NCBI RefSeq assembly: GCF_002865645.1
Contig: NW_020194638.1
Span: 868,001 to 932,000 of the forward strand
DNA from: Hyaloscypha bicolor E
Lineage: Eukaryota; Ascomycota; Leotiomycetes; Helotiales; Hyaloscyphaceae
DNA length: 64,000 bases
Direction of reading: 5' to 3'
Shown: positions 21,372 to 32,229 of the stretch, in pieces
Position numbering within the stretch: position 1 is the stretch's first letter
Layout: each line of letters begins with the position of its first letter
Program-made: the position numbers and the translations under genes
Notes under the pieces: generated by a model
Database searches by the model: none
What the model was told of the DNA's origin: nothing
The model's input: only the letters and a program-made list of their open reading frames with translations

Positions 21372-22553
21372 GGCGGAGGTAGTGAGGTGAGTACTTTTTG
21401 AGTGCGAGTAATCTCAATCACAACATCCAATCAATAGCCTGTATTCAGAGCCACGCAACTCTCACCAGTACATAATAACCGCCGCTCCGATATCCCAATT
21501 ACAGTGATCAATGCACATTCACATGCAAGCCAGGGCCTCATCCGCTGCTTTCTGACGCGGTTGTCAGAATCCAAGTCCTGCCTCGCGTCATCAGCTTTCT
21601 CTTCCAGAACGCGAAAAGCACCGCATTGAACAGGTTAGGACGTCTAGACTGCCTCGAATCTCGATGTTGCGTCTTGAGGCGAGAATGTCTTGCTCGAGAA
21701 GAGAGTGTGTTTGTTGGGTTGTAGGAAGGGACTGTGTCGAGATTGATGGCTCTTGAGGTTGTTAAGACGAGGCTGAGGAGATCAAGATGATAGCGCGATT
21801 TTCACTTCCACTGTCGAGAATCGAGAGTCGAGATGAAGAGTAGATTCAAAGTAAGTGCAACTGAGTAATCCCTAGAAACGGCTTTTGGGGTGAAATTTAT
21901 CTGTCCAAGATGATACGAAAAAGGTTAAAATTAAGAACTAAGGCGAGCCGCTCTTCCTTTAGTGAATATGTGAACGAGCGGAGGAAGGAATAAGAAAAAG
22001 AAAGAGGACGACGCCTCACCAAGCAGCATAGCACCCCTTCACTCGAACTATCCTTCCAGATAATTAGAAGAAGGAAGTGAAAACAAGGGAAGATTGAAGC
22101 TGAGACGAAACGACGCCTTTAAACAAACGGTTACGAAATACACAGTCCTTGACTCCAAACACTCACATCGACAATCGAGCGGGCTTTTGCGCAAAAAACG
22201 GGGGGAAAAAACTCATTCCTCGGAAGCAGAGCTTCATTCATCTAAAGGAGGGGGTATCTTTCAACAAAAGGTTCATCCGCCCAAGCCTTGAGCCACTCAC
22301 TCGTCCCAATTACCCACCCGGGCTTCCAAGAACTATCAATACCCACACATCCATCCATCCATCTCATTCATTTCTATGTCCCCGTCGCTATAAAACACGC
22401 TCGAATCGACTTTGTTGGCCCTCGTCCCTCACATGCGCATCTCATTTCGAAAAGAACGGAACATCTCCAGGATATTTTTATGATAACTTCGGTAATACAA
22501 ACAATTACTTCCTTTCCATCCATGAGAAAGATAAGGATAGGGAGGAAGGGGTT
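21372..22553. other. Intergenic, no gene seen
   Basis: Short overlapping frames on the plus strand from 22094 to 22604 have no family motif and overlap the end of the DUF3712 gene. Nothing else was noticed. Confidence 0.45.
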
Positions 22554-23801
22554 TTAAGAGCTGGATGTGCTGTCGGCGAGGACTTGGACGATGTTCATGT
22601 CTAAGGATAGGACGTTGCTCTTGAGTGGTGCTTCCTATTTAACGATCAGATCAGCTCTGAAAAAGATTAGAGAAATTTGGGGAAGGTAGCGTACGTAGTA
22701 AGTTAAGTGCTGGCCGTTATAGATGGCGCTCTGGCCTTTGATCGACAGCGTGACCCAACCAGTGGAATTGAGAGATGAGGCTATGAGGACTTGGTCGACA
22801 ATGCCGGTCATGGGGAGGGTGTTGTTTCCTGGCACGAGGGTCATGTCGTTGATGGTTGTGTTGCCGACGACGCCGGCTTTGACGGTGGAGAGCGTGAGGG
22901 TTACATTGCCCTGGGATATGATTAGTCTTTTCCTCAGAGAGATTAGAAGGGGATGCTTACCAGAGCAACGGTGATGACGGATGGGTTGGGGATGTATGCG
23001 AAGCCCTTGAGATTTGGCTCGCCGGCTTTGGCGGAGGAGTTGAGGCGGACACCTGTGACGTTGAATCCCTTCAAGCCGTTGAGACCTATGCTCGTTAGTT
23101 TCCAGATATTGGATGTTGAATTGAGAGACACGGACCTTTGTATGTGCTGGAAGAGTTGTAGTTAATGTCAACAACTGGAAGCTTTCCCTCGTGCAATTTG
23201 GTCTTTCCCGTCAACGCCGTTGTCACACTTTCCTGCGAGATAATTGCCGTAGAATACTCGGTGACTTGCTCGAGGCTTGCAATACTGAGGTTCACATTCT
23301 GAACACCAGCATTGGATACTGGGTGTAACGCGTGGATCTTTGGCATGGGAATCATCAACATAGGTGTGGGGCCAAAAGTGCCATTGGTGACAAGCCATGA
23401 GGCCGCCGTGAATGGATCAAGTGTGGGTGTGAAGATGCTTGGGCTGTGGAGGATGACTTCCTGGGTCAGGACCACGGAATTAGACGTAGGCTCGAGAAAC
23501 TTCAAATCCGTGACCTCCATCCATGATTCGTCGACACCATTTTGAGCGATCTTTGGCATACCGACATAAACGCTGTTTGCTACGCATCAGTGGCCTTCTC
23601 AGGTGACCGTCCGCATCGAATGTTTTCTACTCACAGGCACAGCGCAACGATCAGGAAAATGACGCAGAAAATAATCAAATGCAACCACCAGAACCGACTG
23701 CAGTGCCTCTTTGCCTTCTGGCCAAACCCTGGCTTCGCATATTGCTGTCTCGTCTCGATCTGCTCCGCCTGGAACTGCTTCTCGGAGTCCTGGGAGACCA
23801 T
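22554..23801 (-). CDS. DUF3712 membrane protein
   Basis: Five exons on the minus strand: 23635-23801, 23136-23572, 22961-23085, 22695-22910 and 22554-22634. Introns are 62, 50, 50 and 60 nt, giving 341 residues. The N-terminus is a short cytoplasmic tail rich in Gln, Glu and Lys, then one membrane span at about 42-60 (HLIIFCVIFLIVALCLVYVG). The large remainder is a beta-rich DUF3712 domain with repeated LTQEVILHSPS-, LTGKTKLH- and VTLSIKGQ-type strands, facing the lumen or outside. The tail after the fourth intron (EAPLKSNVLSLDMN) matches the way this family ends and supports the last small exon. The function is unknown; relatives are annotated vaguely as pre-rRNA-processing proteins. The topology suggests a vacuolar or plasma-membrane lipid-associated role instead, which is inference. 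Confidence 0.85.
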
Positions 23802-26800
23802 GATGGGGACGGTTGCGAACGACGGTACGGGATAGAAGGGCGATTGAGGTCGGTATATACGTCGCAGACGATATCCTCAGGAGTGCAGCGAGGAAAGGAA
23901 GTGGAAGGTTCGGAAACGACAGTGTGGAGCAGCAACCGGTATTAATGAAGAAACCTGGGGTCGTTCGGAGAGATGTCTGAAGAAGCACCACCACCAGCGA
24001 AGGACGAGAGTGGATGGATGCATCACAAGAGGAATGGGAAAGGAAGCCGGGCAGTGGATCGGATCTTCGAGGGCAAACCGACTGGGGTAACATCTCCGTG
24101 CGTGGGCAGTTGGCACTGAGTGGGCACTGGGCACTGGGCACTTCAGCGGGCACATGTGATCCCGAAAGGCAAAATGAGGGAATGAGAAATCCCTGAGAAT
24201 CCGGTGAATTTCTTGGCTCTTTTTCGGTGCTACTCTCGCACGCAGCTCTCAGAGAGGTTGTGCTGCTTGGATCGGATGGCATGCAGGTACTGGAAGAGCA
24301 GCGGACGCCAGTTTAGAGTTCTTGGGTTGGTTCTTTCAGCTGCGACGAATGTTAAGCTCAGCACAGAGGGCCCGATTGTGCGCCGGCCGACGGGGACTCG
24401 AGGAATTTTTGCGCACAAACAACGGTCTTGCGCCACCGCGTAAGATCGGTGCAACGTCTGGCGGGTGTGAATCAGATGCTCGAATCTGGCGGAAAGTGTG
24501 GCTTGGCACCACCGAGGCAATCCCGGCGCACCTGTCGAATCGGGCCAAGCCTCCTGCCCAATCCGCGAGGATTTGTAACTTTTGATGCGAGGGTCCAAGG
24601 CGAGGAGAGCGCAGACCCTTGGAGGGGCCGGGGGGGACCCCACCTTCGCTCCGCCGTTTGAGCGGAGTTTCCGAATCCCATTCGATAATTTGCTCGTAAA
24701 GAGACTGACAGGGGCCATCCTGCGATCGTGACCCACGCCCTGGATCATGCTGGCCCATGTCCGACCCATGCACCTCCAATTTGCTACACTGCCAATCGAG
24801 ACCAGCGGTCCACACCGGAGATGGCGCCATGCAACATGCTTGCAGGGAGCGCGATAGCGTCACGTGCGAGCTACTTTCCCCCTTTTGAGTCTTGACCCCT
24901 TTCAAGGTCTTTAAGACCACTGGTTCTGTTCTGTTTGGAGTTGGAAGCGTGGGAGGCATCTCCGGATGATCATTGACGGTGTGGTGCTCTTGTGGCTATG
25001 GCGTTGAATGGCGCGCCCCTTTACCAAATTGCTGGGCCTGAAGCGGCAACCATTGGTCGCTCAACGGCTCGGCATTCCCTTCTGTGTTACTCGTTGATAA
25101 CTTGATGGCCAAGTGCTTCCAGCTCTTTTGCGAGTACTGTTCAGCTGCATCAGGGTGGCGAAAGATCAACTCGGTCAGACCTTTATCGTGCCTACCCGCA
25201 ACGATCATCTTCTCACCTTGACAACTTGGCACCTAAGCACCTTACTATCGTTAGCACCTTAGCACCTTAGCACCTTAGCACCTTGCTGACCCCCTTCCCC
25301 AGTTTCCGCCGAGGTTCGCTTGGCACGTGATGACACCCCTCAGGCATCCCTGAGTCTCTGAGAACCCCCATTCCCAGTCAAGTGCGGGGAAGCGACCCCA
25401 GAGCGGAGAGAAAAGCACATGCTTCTCCGAGATGTCTTCCATTATTATCAATCTTGGAGTGAGGAGGGGGGTCCTCAGCTCAGGTCTCAAAATATCTCCT
25501 AGCGCCGGTGCGTCGAATTTCGAAGGCTGAACACCGTCAGCGGCCTTCGTAATTCTCATTGGTGCCCTTTGTGTTGGAATACGAAGATTATTTTCGCCGT
25601 GGGCTGATCCTCCGTTGTGGCTTGAGGGAATGACGCCTCTCCGGAGTTTGGCTTGGAGGGGCAAATCATGTGATGGTGCGTCGATTCACGATTGCTCCCG
25701 GTGAGGGAGCCACTCGAGAGTCGACTCGACTGACTACCATCGACCCGAACGCCTATCATACTGCTCAATACGATTTGGTGAGAGACTACCCGGAGTTGGG
25801 GACTTCATCTCAATTTGTTCCAACTCAAGTGAGGAGCAGAGTGGCTGAACGCCATCTCCAGGACACGGCTACAGCCTTGCCACTTAGAAGAACGGTGAAA
25901 TATCATCTCAACTGAGACGCGGTCAGTATTCTTCGTTTTTATGCACTGATGCGAATCGGAAAGCCACAACCGAGTCGCCCAGATCTGTCAACGGCTTGGG
26001 CGTAAGCGCACTGTACTTCCCAAAGGTGGATTTGGTATCACGGCTCTAGATAGCTACGTCCACTTTATCGACCTTGTTATCTTCGTTATCTGTTCTGAGT
26101 ACGTCGTTAACAACCAGCATTACCTGTGAAGTCATGCATGGTCTTTCTAGATCATTGAGAGAAAGCTGACAGAGCATAAACCCCACAGCCTGTGTAGGTA
26201 GCTTCCGCTGATCCACCGATGTGGGCAACTCGCACTACCCGCTCGCGCCTTCCACTTACTTCAAACACAGTTCATGGGAGGTACGAACGGGCAAGCGATG
26301 ATGGATTCTATCCTCTCCCTGGTCGCCACTTGACGACCGATTCTGATTCCAAATGAGGAATGGAAATCTCTTCCACCGCAGCTTAATCTGTTGGTCCGAC
26401 GTGGAAGGAAAAGTCCGCATCTTCCAGAGCGAACACAATGACCCCAAGGTATCACAGCTTCGTCAGCACAACCGTCACCCAAGCCGCAACGTTGAACTTC
26501 GACGTGTTCATAACCCCCTTCCTAGCGGTCCCTCCCCAGTACCCACATCCTCAATCACCACCGTCACGTTCCCCAAACCTCCTACACTTACCTCAAACGT
26601 CTGAATTAACCTATTAACAGCAATACCTTCTTCTCTCGACCCGAGCTCAAGAATATCTCAGAACGAACCTGCGCTTCAAATTGAATGATTCGTCGCCACA
26701 AGCTCAGCACCGGGGCCGAGATTGTGTTGGAGGAATTACAACACTCTCTCACGAGCGTCCAGGATCCCGTTGGTCCAATGAACCAGAAACACCCGGAGCA

Positions 26801-27131
26801 ATGGCTCTCAAAGATTTAGGACAGGAGGTCCCGATTCCATCCAACATGGCTCTGGTGTCGATCCGGCGAAGGACTCCTGCGGTTAGGTCAAAGCTCGCAG
26901 CTTCCGACAAGAAGTTTACACTGCACTGTTTCATCAGTGGTATTTGCTGTGTAGGCGAGCCCTAGAAATGGTAGCTGATGAGAGCGAGTGGGATGTCGGG
27001 TTTTTGGTTCGCTGTGTTGAGGAAAGACGAATTATAGTCGGCATTAGGTGTACCAAGCGCGAGACCCACGAACTTGATATCCGACCACACTTCCTGAATC
27101 CCGGCGACCATAGCGCGCCAACACTCTTGTT
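23802..27131. other. 3.3-kb gene-poor interval
   Basis: Many overlapping frames occur (up to 207 codons, minus strand 24336-24959), but none has recognisable motifs. They are spread over both strands of a GC-richer stretch, as expected by chance. An 8-bp tandem repeat lies at 25236-25284. I find no gene I can support. Confidence 0.45.
25236..25284. repeat. Tandem AGCACCTT repeat
   Basis: Four perfect contiguous copies of AGCACCTT at 25253-25284 and one more at 25236-25243. Confidence 0.9.
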
Positions 27132-29204
27132 TTAGTGCAAGGCCAGTATTTGAAGTGGCCCCGCTTCCCCTTTAGTATATCTTGGTCCATGCATCCATCC
27201 CTCCACAAAGCATTCTCCAACGATTGTGAGATGCTGAATAACTTCGGCCCCTCTCAACTGGTCCAGATTCTCCCTAGCTTCCCAGGAGAGGTCTTCGCGA
27301 AGGACGTCGTCTATTCGCTGCCTGATTTCTACGTCGAGGTCTCCGTCTATCTGTGCCAAGTTATGGCGGAGCACAAGAGGGACTGGATAAAAATCCTGGA
27401 TCGGGAGGCTCACAATATCCCCAATCCTCGTCGACCCGGGGACAAGAGCTAGCAAGTTGTTCCCAAGCCTTGCAATCCGGCGAGAATAGAATAGATTCGG
27501 CCCATCTGTTATGAAAGACGAAAAGACGAGCTGCGCCATGAGGGACCGTATTCGCCAGCTGCTATGCCCACGTCGTGGATGAATCTCCCCACTCCAAGAC
27601 CAAGGCTCTTCGGATAGGTATCGAATATCTGCATCCGAAAGACGTACCTTATTAATATCGGCCAAAGCAAACAAAATGCTTTCAATGTCTAGAGCAATTA
27701 AAATCTCCTGATCGTCCATTTCTGAATCAATCAACCAGTCTGAAGTAACTCCTCTCTTCAGCCAGTCTTTTTCGTTAGTACACTGCTCCTGAATCCATTT
27801 CAGGATTCTTTTTGGATCAGGTATCCATGGGACGAGCCACTGTCGCCACTTTTGATACGGCTGTTCAAATGCTGATTTCATAAACTGACACAAGTCCCGA
27901 TCCAGTACCCGATCTCTTTTCAGCAACTCGGAAAAGTCTCTCGCAATTTGAGGACATAAGGACTGGTCGATGATCGGTCCCAACGCCTGGACCTCCCCAA
28001 GAAATCTTCCGCCAAAGACTAAAACCCGAGATTGGGACGCCCAGGTCAACGTTTTCCAATCGTAACTATACTGGTTGTATTTCAGTTCGTCTGAAAGTCT
28101 TGAATATTGGGATGGCGGCCCAGAAACCCAGTCAGGAGCCCACGAAGGGGCCTCACTCTCGCAGCGTTTCTCGTTCGGATCGAGGAGAGCAAAAATGCGG
28201 AAATCATCAAAGCTCTCGAGGAAGTAGCGTGCCAAGTCACTATACACCTTAGCCTCATTCTTCTGATAGTCCACCATGATGAGGTGCAAAAATTCGTTCT
28301 CGTACTCGGTCGCATGGCCGACCAATCCTAAATTGGCAAAAAGCATGTCGCGTGGATCCGTTACACCAAACCCTTTCCGCGATTTGAGGAGATCGTAGAG
28401 CCTTTCTGCAAACCATGGGGTCTCATTTTCGGCTGTCTCATTTTTGTCCCATTCAAGGGATCGATGTTGGAGGTGCAGTCTCCCCATGCTGTGAACTATT
28501 CTCTCTTCTGGCTTCAGTAATCGCTTGAGTGATATATCGAAAACGTGACTGTATAAGCAAGTCCATCCAGTGGCAGAAGTACCGCATTGAATCCAAGGAT
28601 CCTGGGAGAGTACTAGCTCCTGGAGTATCCATACTCGTTTGAACCATGGCCGACCCACGATCCATTCACGTGCAGCCACTTCCACCTCAGAACCCAACTC
28701 ATCTCGAACACGCTCGATGCTCCCACGCCTCAAATGAGGGGGCTTCCAATCCACGGGGCTCTTGGATTGAAGTGTCTCCAAGAACAGACGCGTTTCAGGC
28801 GTTCCTTCACCGAGGTAAATGACCGTATGATTTGCCTGCCGATACACCCATCCCATTTGGTTGACCTGTTGATTACGTTCCTCCGGGTCGTCTTGGTCAA
28901 TACAGATGGCGTCCGCCCAGACTAAGCGAGGTCGATGTCTATCTCTGAGATGACGCAGGGCGGAGTCGAGGGACGCGGTAATGTACATTGCCTCGTTATT
29001 GACTTTGATTAATCGCGAACGAGCAGCATCTCCCCAGACATACGACAGAGCCGTGTACTTGTCGATGAGGTTGTTGTGACAATGTGTCAGTGATGTGTAG
29101 AGTAGGGTGCAGACCAGAGGACTGTCTAGATCTGTGGACGGCTGCAGAAGTATCAAGCGGATTGCATCAGACTCTGTGAGCTTTTGATATTGATAGGTCG
29201 TCAT
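27132..29204 (-). CDS. HET-domain (heterokaryon incompatibility) protein
   Basis: Single exon, 690 residues, intact. The HET domain spans about 49-200, with the boxes YTALSYVWGD, WADAICIDQDD..ERN.QV and ANHTVIYLGE, then a WFKRVWILQELVLS motif. The long C-terminal half ends with the usual VGECFVEGWMHG element of HET-6/tol-like proteins. Proteins of this family trigger programmed cell death when incompatible partners meet; the recognised partner here is unknown. It is transcribed divergently from TRM1 across 394 bp. Unlike the HET copy at 4.2-6.7 kb it has no ankyrin insert and no frame damage. Confidence 0.92.
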   Translation of the reverse strand: MTTYQYQKLTESDAIRLILLQPSTDLDSPLVCTLLYTSLTHCHNNLIDKYTALSYVWGDAARSRLIKVNNEAMYITASLDSALRHLRDRHRPRLVWADAICIDQDDPEERNQQVNQMGWVYRQANHTVIYLGEGTPETRLFLETLQSKSPVDWKPPHLRRGSIERVRDELGSEVEVAAREWIVGRPWFKRVWILQELVLSQDPWIQCGTSATGWTCLYSHVFDISLKRLLKPEERIVHSMGRLHLQHRSLEWDKNETAENETPWFAERLYDLLKSRKGFGVTDPRDMLFANLGLVGHATEYENEFLHLIMVDYQKNEAKVYSDLARYFLESFDDFRIFALLDPNEKRCESEAPSWAPDWVSGPPSQYSRLSDELKYNQYSYDWKTLTWASQSRVLVFGGRFLGEVQALGPIIDQSLCPQIARDFSELLKRDRVLDRDLCQFMKSAFEQPYQKWRQWLVPWIPDPKRILKWIQEQCTNEKDWLKRGVTSDWLIDSEMDDQEILIALDIESILFALADINKVRLSDADIRYLSEEPWSWSGEIHPRRGHSSWRIRSLMAQLVFSSFITDGPNLFYSRRIARLGNNLLALVPGSTRIGDIVSLPIQDFYPVPLVLRHNLAQIDGDLDVEIRQRIDDVLREDLSWEARENLDQLRGAEVIQHLTIVGECFVEGWMHGPRYTKGEAGPLQILALH

Positions 29205-29598
29205 AATTGCGAAGGTTGGGAAAAAGTGGTCTGGGTGATGAGAATATGGCGGTACAAGCCTCCTAAGATGTGCTCACGTTGGTGTGGGGAACCCTGATTC
29301 CAAGTGCGGATGTCTTCCACATGAGACTCTGCTGAAAAATAGTAGGAAATCGAGGCTCCTCGGTGCAAATATGACGAAAAGAATTGAATTTGTTCCCTCG
29401 AGTCGGTTTCCTATGTGTATACGTCAACACCGGAATCGGGAAACTTGGAGTGGTGGTGCGTGAAAGCCAATGTTGAAGACTCGAAGTCCTCCATTTTGAA
29501 TATCACGTGACTTTATCTCACCGCCCTGGCAAAATTCGCAGAACCCGAATTTTTATTTCAACTCAGCCTTGCACCATTCACACCGACAAGCCTTGTGG
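29205..29598. promoter_or_regulatory. Divergent promoter between HET gene and TRM1
   Basis: 394 bp between two divergent starts. A CACGTG box lies at 29504-29509, about 90 bp before the TRM1 start, a likely bHLH-type factor site. Transcription starts were not determined. Confidence 0.5.
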
Positions 29599-31857
29599 AT
29601 GAAATCTCTTCTACGGACATTCGAATTGCTCTCTAGAAGACATGCTCTCCACGCACTCCGTTCGGTGACATCGACTCCATTCCGCAGACGTACGACGACC
29701 CCCAGAATGTCTTCGTCCCACCAGAGTATCGCCGCTCCACCCGCGGCAGACCAACACATCATCCACGAGGAGAAGGAATACACGACCGTCAAGGAAGGAC
29801 TGGCATATATTCTCATACCCACTTCAGCCGCGAAGATTCCTCAAACGACGCCAAAGGGCGACAACCAACCGCAATCAGTCTTCTACAACCCCATTCAGCA
29901 ATTTAATCGAGACCTGAGCGTTCTGGCAATCAAGGCCTATGGAGAAGAGATTCTTGAGAGGAAATTGAAGGCATTTGAAAACGCAAAGAAACGTAATGCT
30001 GCGAAGAAGGATAAAAAGCGAAAGCGTGAGAACGATGGGCTTGGTAGTGAACCGAGAAAGGCTGGGAAGGTAGGAGAAGGTTGTCAGGCTGAAGGCGCAT
30101 CAGCAGCAAATGGAGAGACTGCAAATACTGCAACAAGCATGCAGAACATGAACTCGGACGAGCCAGGTGGTGGTTCTGTTACTGAGCACAATGGCGATAC
30201 AAAGGCTCTCGCGAACGAGGAGTCAACCTGGGGAAGACAGCCAGCTCCAGCAGAAGATGTTTCGATGGCCGACCCAGCAGACCAGGAAGATGAGATCAAG
30301 CTCACAACAGAGGAAGAATCAAAACCAGATACTACTTCCGAAGCTAAGAAAGAGATCAAACCACATTTCCGAATCCTTGACGCTTTGTCCGCAACTGGTC
30401 TTCGAGCACTGAGATACGCCCACGAAATACCATTCACGACTTTGGTCACGGCAAATGACCTCTTACAAACGGCTACGGAGGCAATTGAGCTGAACGTCAT
30501 TCATAACAAGCTGGAAGACAAGGTCTCGGCCAACACTGGTAATGCGCTCACATACATGTATAAGTTTGTTGGAGACGATTGTAAAGACGCGAAAGGACAG
30601 CCAAGATCCAGCGAAAAGTATGATGTTATTGACCTTGATCCTTACGGAACAGCGGCTCCATTTCTAGATGCGGCAGTGCAAGCAGTACGGGATGATGGTG
30701 GGCTTCTATGCGTCACCTGCACGGATGCAGGAGTTTGGGCTTCGAACAGCTACCCAGAAAAGTCATATTCTCTGTATGGTGGAACACCGATGAAAGGAGT
30801 TATGTCACATGAGGCAGGCCTACGACTAATTCTCCACGCCATTGCATCTTCCGCGGCTCGATATGGCTTAGCAATGGAGCCACTCCTATCCCTCTCGATC
30901 GATTTCTATGCCAGAGTCTTTGTCCGCATAACAAAGTCAGCCAGTGATGTTAAATTCTTGGCCGGGAAAACAATGGTGATCAATAATTGTGATACTGGTT
31001 GCGGAGCTTGGACAACACAAACCCTCGGCAAGAACAAGTTGATGAAAGATAAGAATGGGAAGAATTTCTTTTGGAAGCATTCATTTGGCCCAGCATCTCT
31101 AGGAGGCGATAATTGCCCTCTTTGCGACATGAAGACACATCTAGCTGGCCCAATGTACGCCGGTCCAATTCATTCCCCAGAGTTCATCAAGAGGATCCTC
31201 AACGGATTACCAAACGTATCGAAGGACACATACCAAACTACAACCAGGATCGAAGGCATGCTTAATCTCGCCCTCGAGGAGATTTTCCCGCTTGAAGAGG
31301 ATCCCGACTCGCCGACCGCATTTTCGAAGACGAGAAAATACGATCATTCACTTATTGACCCAGCTCCATTCTTTTTCATTCCATCCGCATTATCTAAAGT
31401 CATCCATTGCATTACACCTCATGAGGACGCTGTGCGTGGTGCGTTGAGACATTTAGGATACTGGTGCACGAGAAGTCACGCCAAGCCAGGAAGCATCAAG
31501 ACCAACGCTCCTTGGGATGTGATTTGGGAAATCATGAGAGAATGGACGAGGCAGAAGCAGCCGATCAAAAAGGATGCCATCAGAGACAACACAGCTGGAT
31601 ACCACATCATGGGCATGGGAAAGAAGCCGACCGGAGCAAATGGTGCAAACACGACCGAGGGTGGGGTTGGCATGACAAACAAAGAGAAAACTGCGGGTGA
31701 TGATGCCCCGAGTGATACCCCGACCGAGAAGGAGACGTTTGAGGTCGTATTTGACGAGAAATTGGGGAAAGAAAAGGACACGAGGAAACTTGTCCGATAT
31801 CAGCTCAACCCACGGGAGAATTGGGGACCGATGAATCGTGCCAAAGGAAAGGCATAG
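29599..31857 (+). CDS. TRM1: tRNA (guanine26-N2)-dimethyltransferase
   Basis: Single exon, 752 residues from the first ATG (29599). It makes N2,N2-dimethylguanosine at position 26 of many tRNAs, using S-adenosylmethionine. Signature parts are the N-terminal VFYNPIQQFNRDLSV, motif I (RILDALSATGLRALRYA, about 257-273), motif IV (DLDPYGTAAPFLDAA, about 346-360) and paired CDTGC and CPLC (about 465 and 506), likely zinc ligands. A Lys/Glu/Ser-rich insert at about 125-250 (KKDKKRKREN...) is longer than in yeast. The first 36 residues are Arg/Leu/Ser-rich with no acidic residue except one Glu, fitting a mitochondrial presequence. A second in-frame ATG at 29707 would give the cytosolic/nuclear form, as known for yeast Trm1. 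The C-terminus ends in a basic, disordered region. Confidence 0.96.
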   Translation: MKSLLRTFELLSRRHALHALRSVTSTPFRRRTTTPRMSSSHQSIAAPPAADQHIIHEEKEYTTVKEGLAYILIPTSAAKIPQTTPKGDNQPQSVFYNPIQQFNRDLSVLAIKAYGEEILERKLKAFENAKKRNAAKKDKKRKRENDGLGSEPRKAGKVGEGCQAEGASAANGETANTATSMQNMNSDEPGGGSVTEHNGDTKALANEESTWGRQPAPAEDVSMADPADQEDEIKLTTEEESKPDTTSEAKKEIKPHFRILDALSATGLRALRYAHEIPFTTLVTANDLLQTATEAIELNVIHNKLEDKVSANTGNALTYMYKFVGDDCKDAKGQPRSSEKYDVIDLDPYGTAAPFLDAAVQAVRDDGGLLCVTCTDAGVWASNSYPEKSYSLYGGTPMKGVMSHEAGLRLILHAIASSAARYGLAMEPLLSLSIDFYARVFVRITKSASDVKFLAGKTMVINNCDTGCGAWTTQTLGKNKLMKDKNGKNFFWKHSFGPASLGGDNCPLCDMKTHLAGPMYAGPIHSPEFIKRILNGLPNVSKDTYQTTTRIEGMLNLALEEIFPLEEDPDSPTAFSKTRKYDHSLIDPAPFFFIPSALSKVIHCITPHEDAVRGALRHLGYWCTRSHAKPGSIKTNAPWDVIWEIMREWTRQKQPIKKDAIRDNTAGYHIMGMGKKPTGANGANTTEGGVGMTNKEKTAGDDAPSDTPTEKETFEVVFDEKLGKEKDTRKLVRYQLNPRENWGPMNRAKGKA

Positions 31858-32229
31858 AAAGACAACAATCCAAAATCGCGTCGCTCTGAAACTTACCTTG
31901 CCATATTACCTGACACTTTCCGATATTTCGGAGCATAGAGGAACTTGTTATCACTCCACGGCACCATTTTATCGAACTCCGGAGCAAAGTCGCTCAGCGA
32001 AGGATACAGAAGCCATCTATCAAATTGTGCTTTCCTCTCTTAGGTTCCGCGTTCCGGTCGCAGACACCATGCTCATTTGCAAAGAGAATTTTCTTTCCAT
32101 CCTATTGTCAATTCTGGCCCGTCCCACTACCATGCTGGGTGATCATTGATCCCCTATTTTCGAGCGTCAATTCCTCTCAAACATACCCTCTCATTCATTC
32201 TCTTCCTTAAAAATCCACCTCGTACCTTC
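31858..32229. other. Tail-to-tail spacer between TRM1 and isochorismatase gene
   Basis: 372 bp holding the 3' ends of two convergent genes. No other element was seen. Confidence 0.6.

Noticed and set aside
22149..22604. 151-codon plus-strand frame
   Set aside because: Runs into the last exon of the DUF3712 gene on the other strand; no motif.
24336..24959. 207-codon minus-strand open frame
   Set aside because: GC-rich stretch with several overlapping frames on both strands; no motif, no intron logic, and composition like its shadows.
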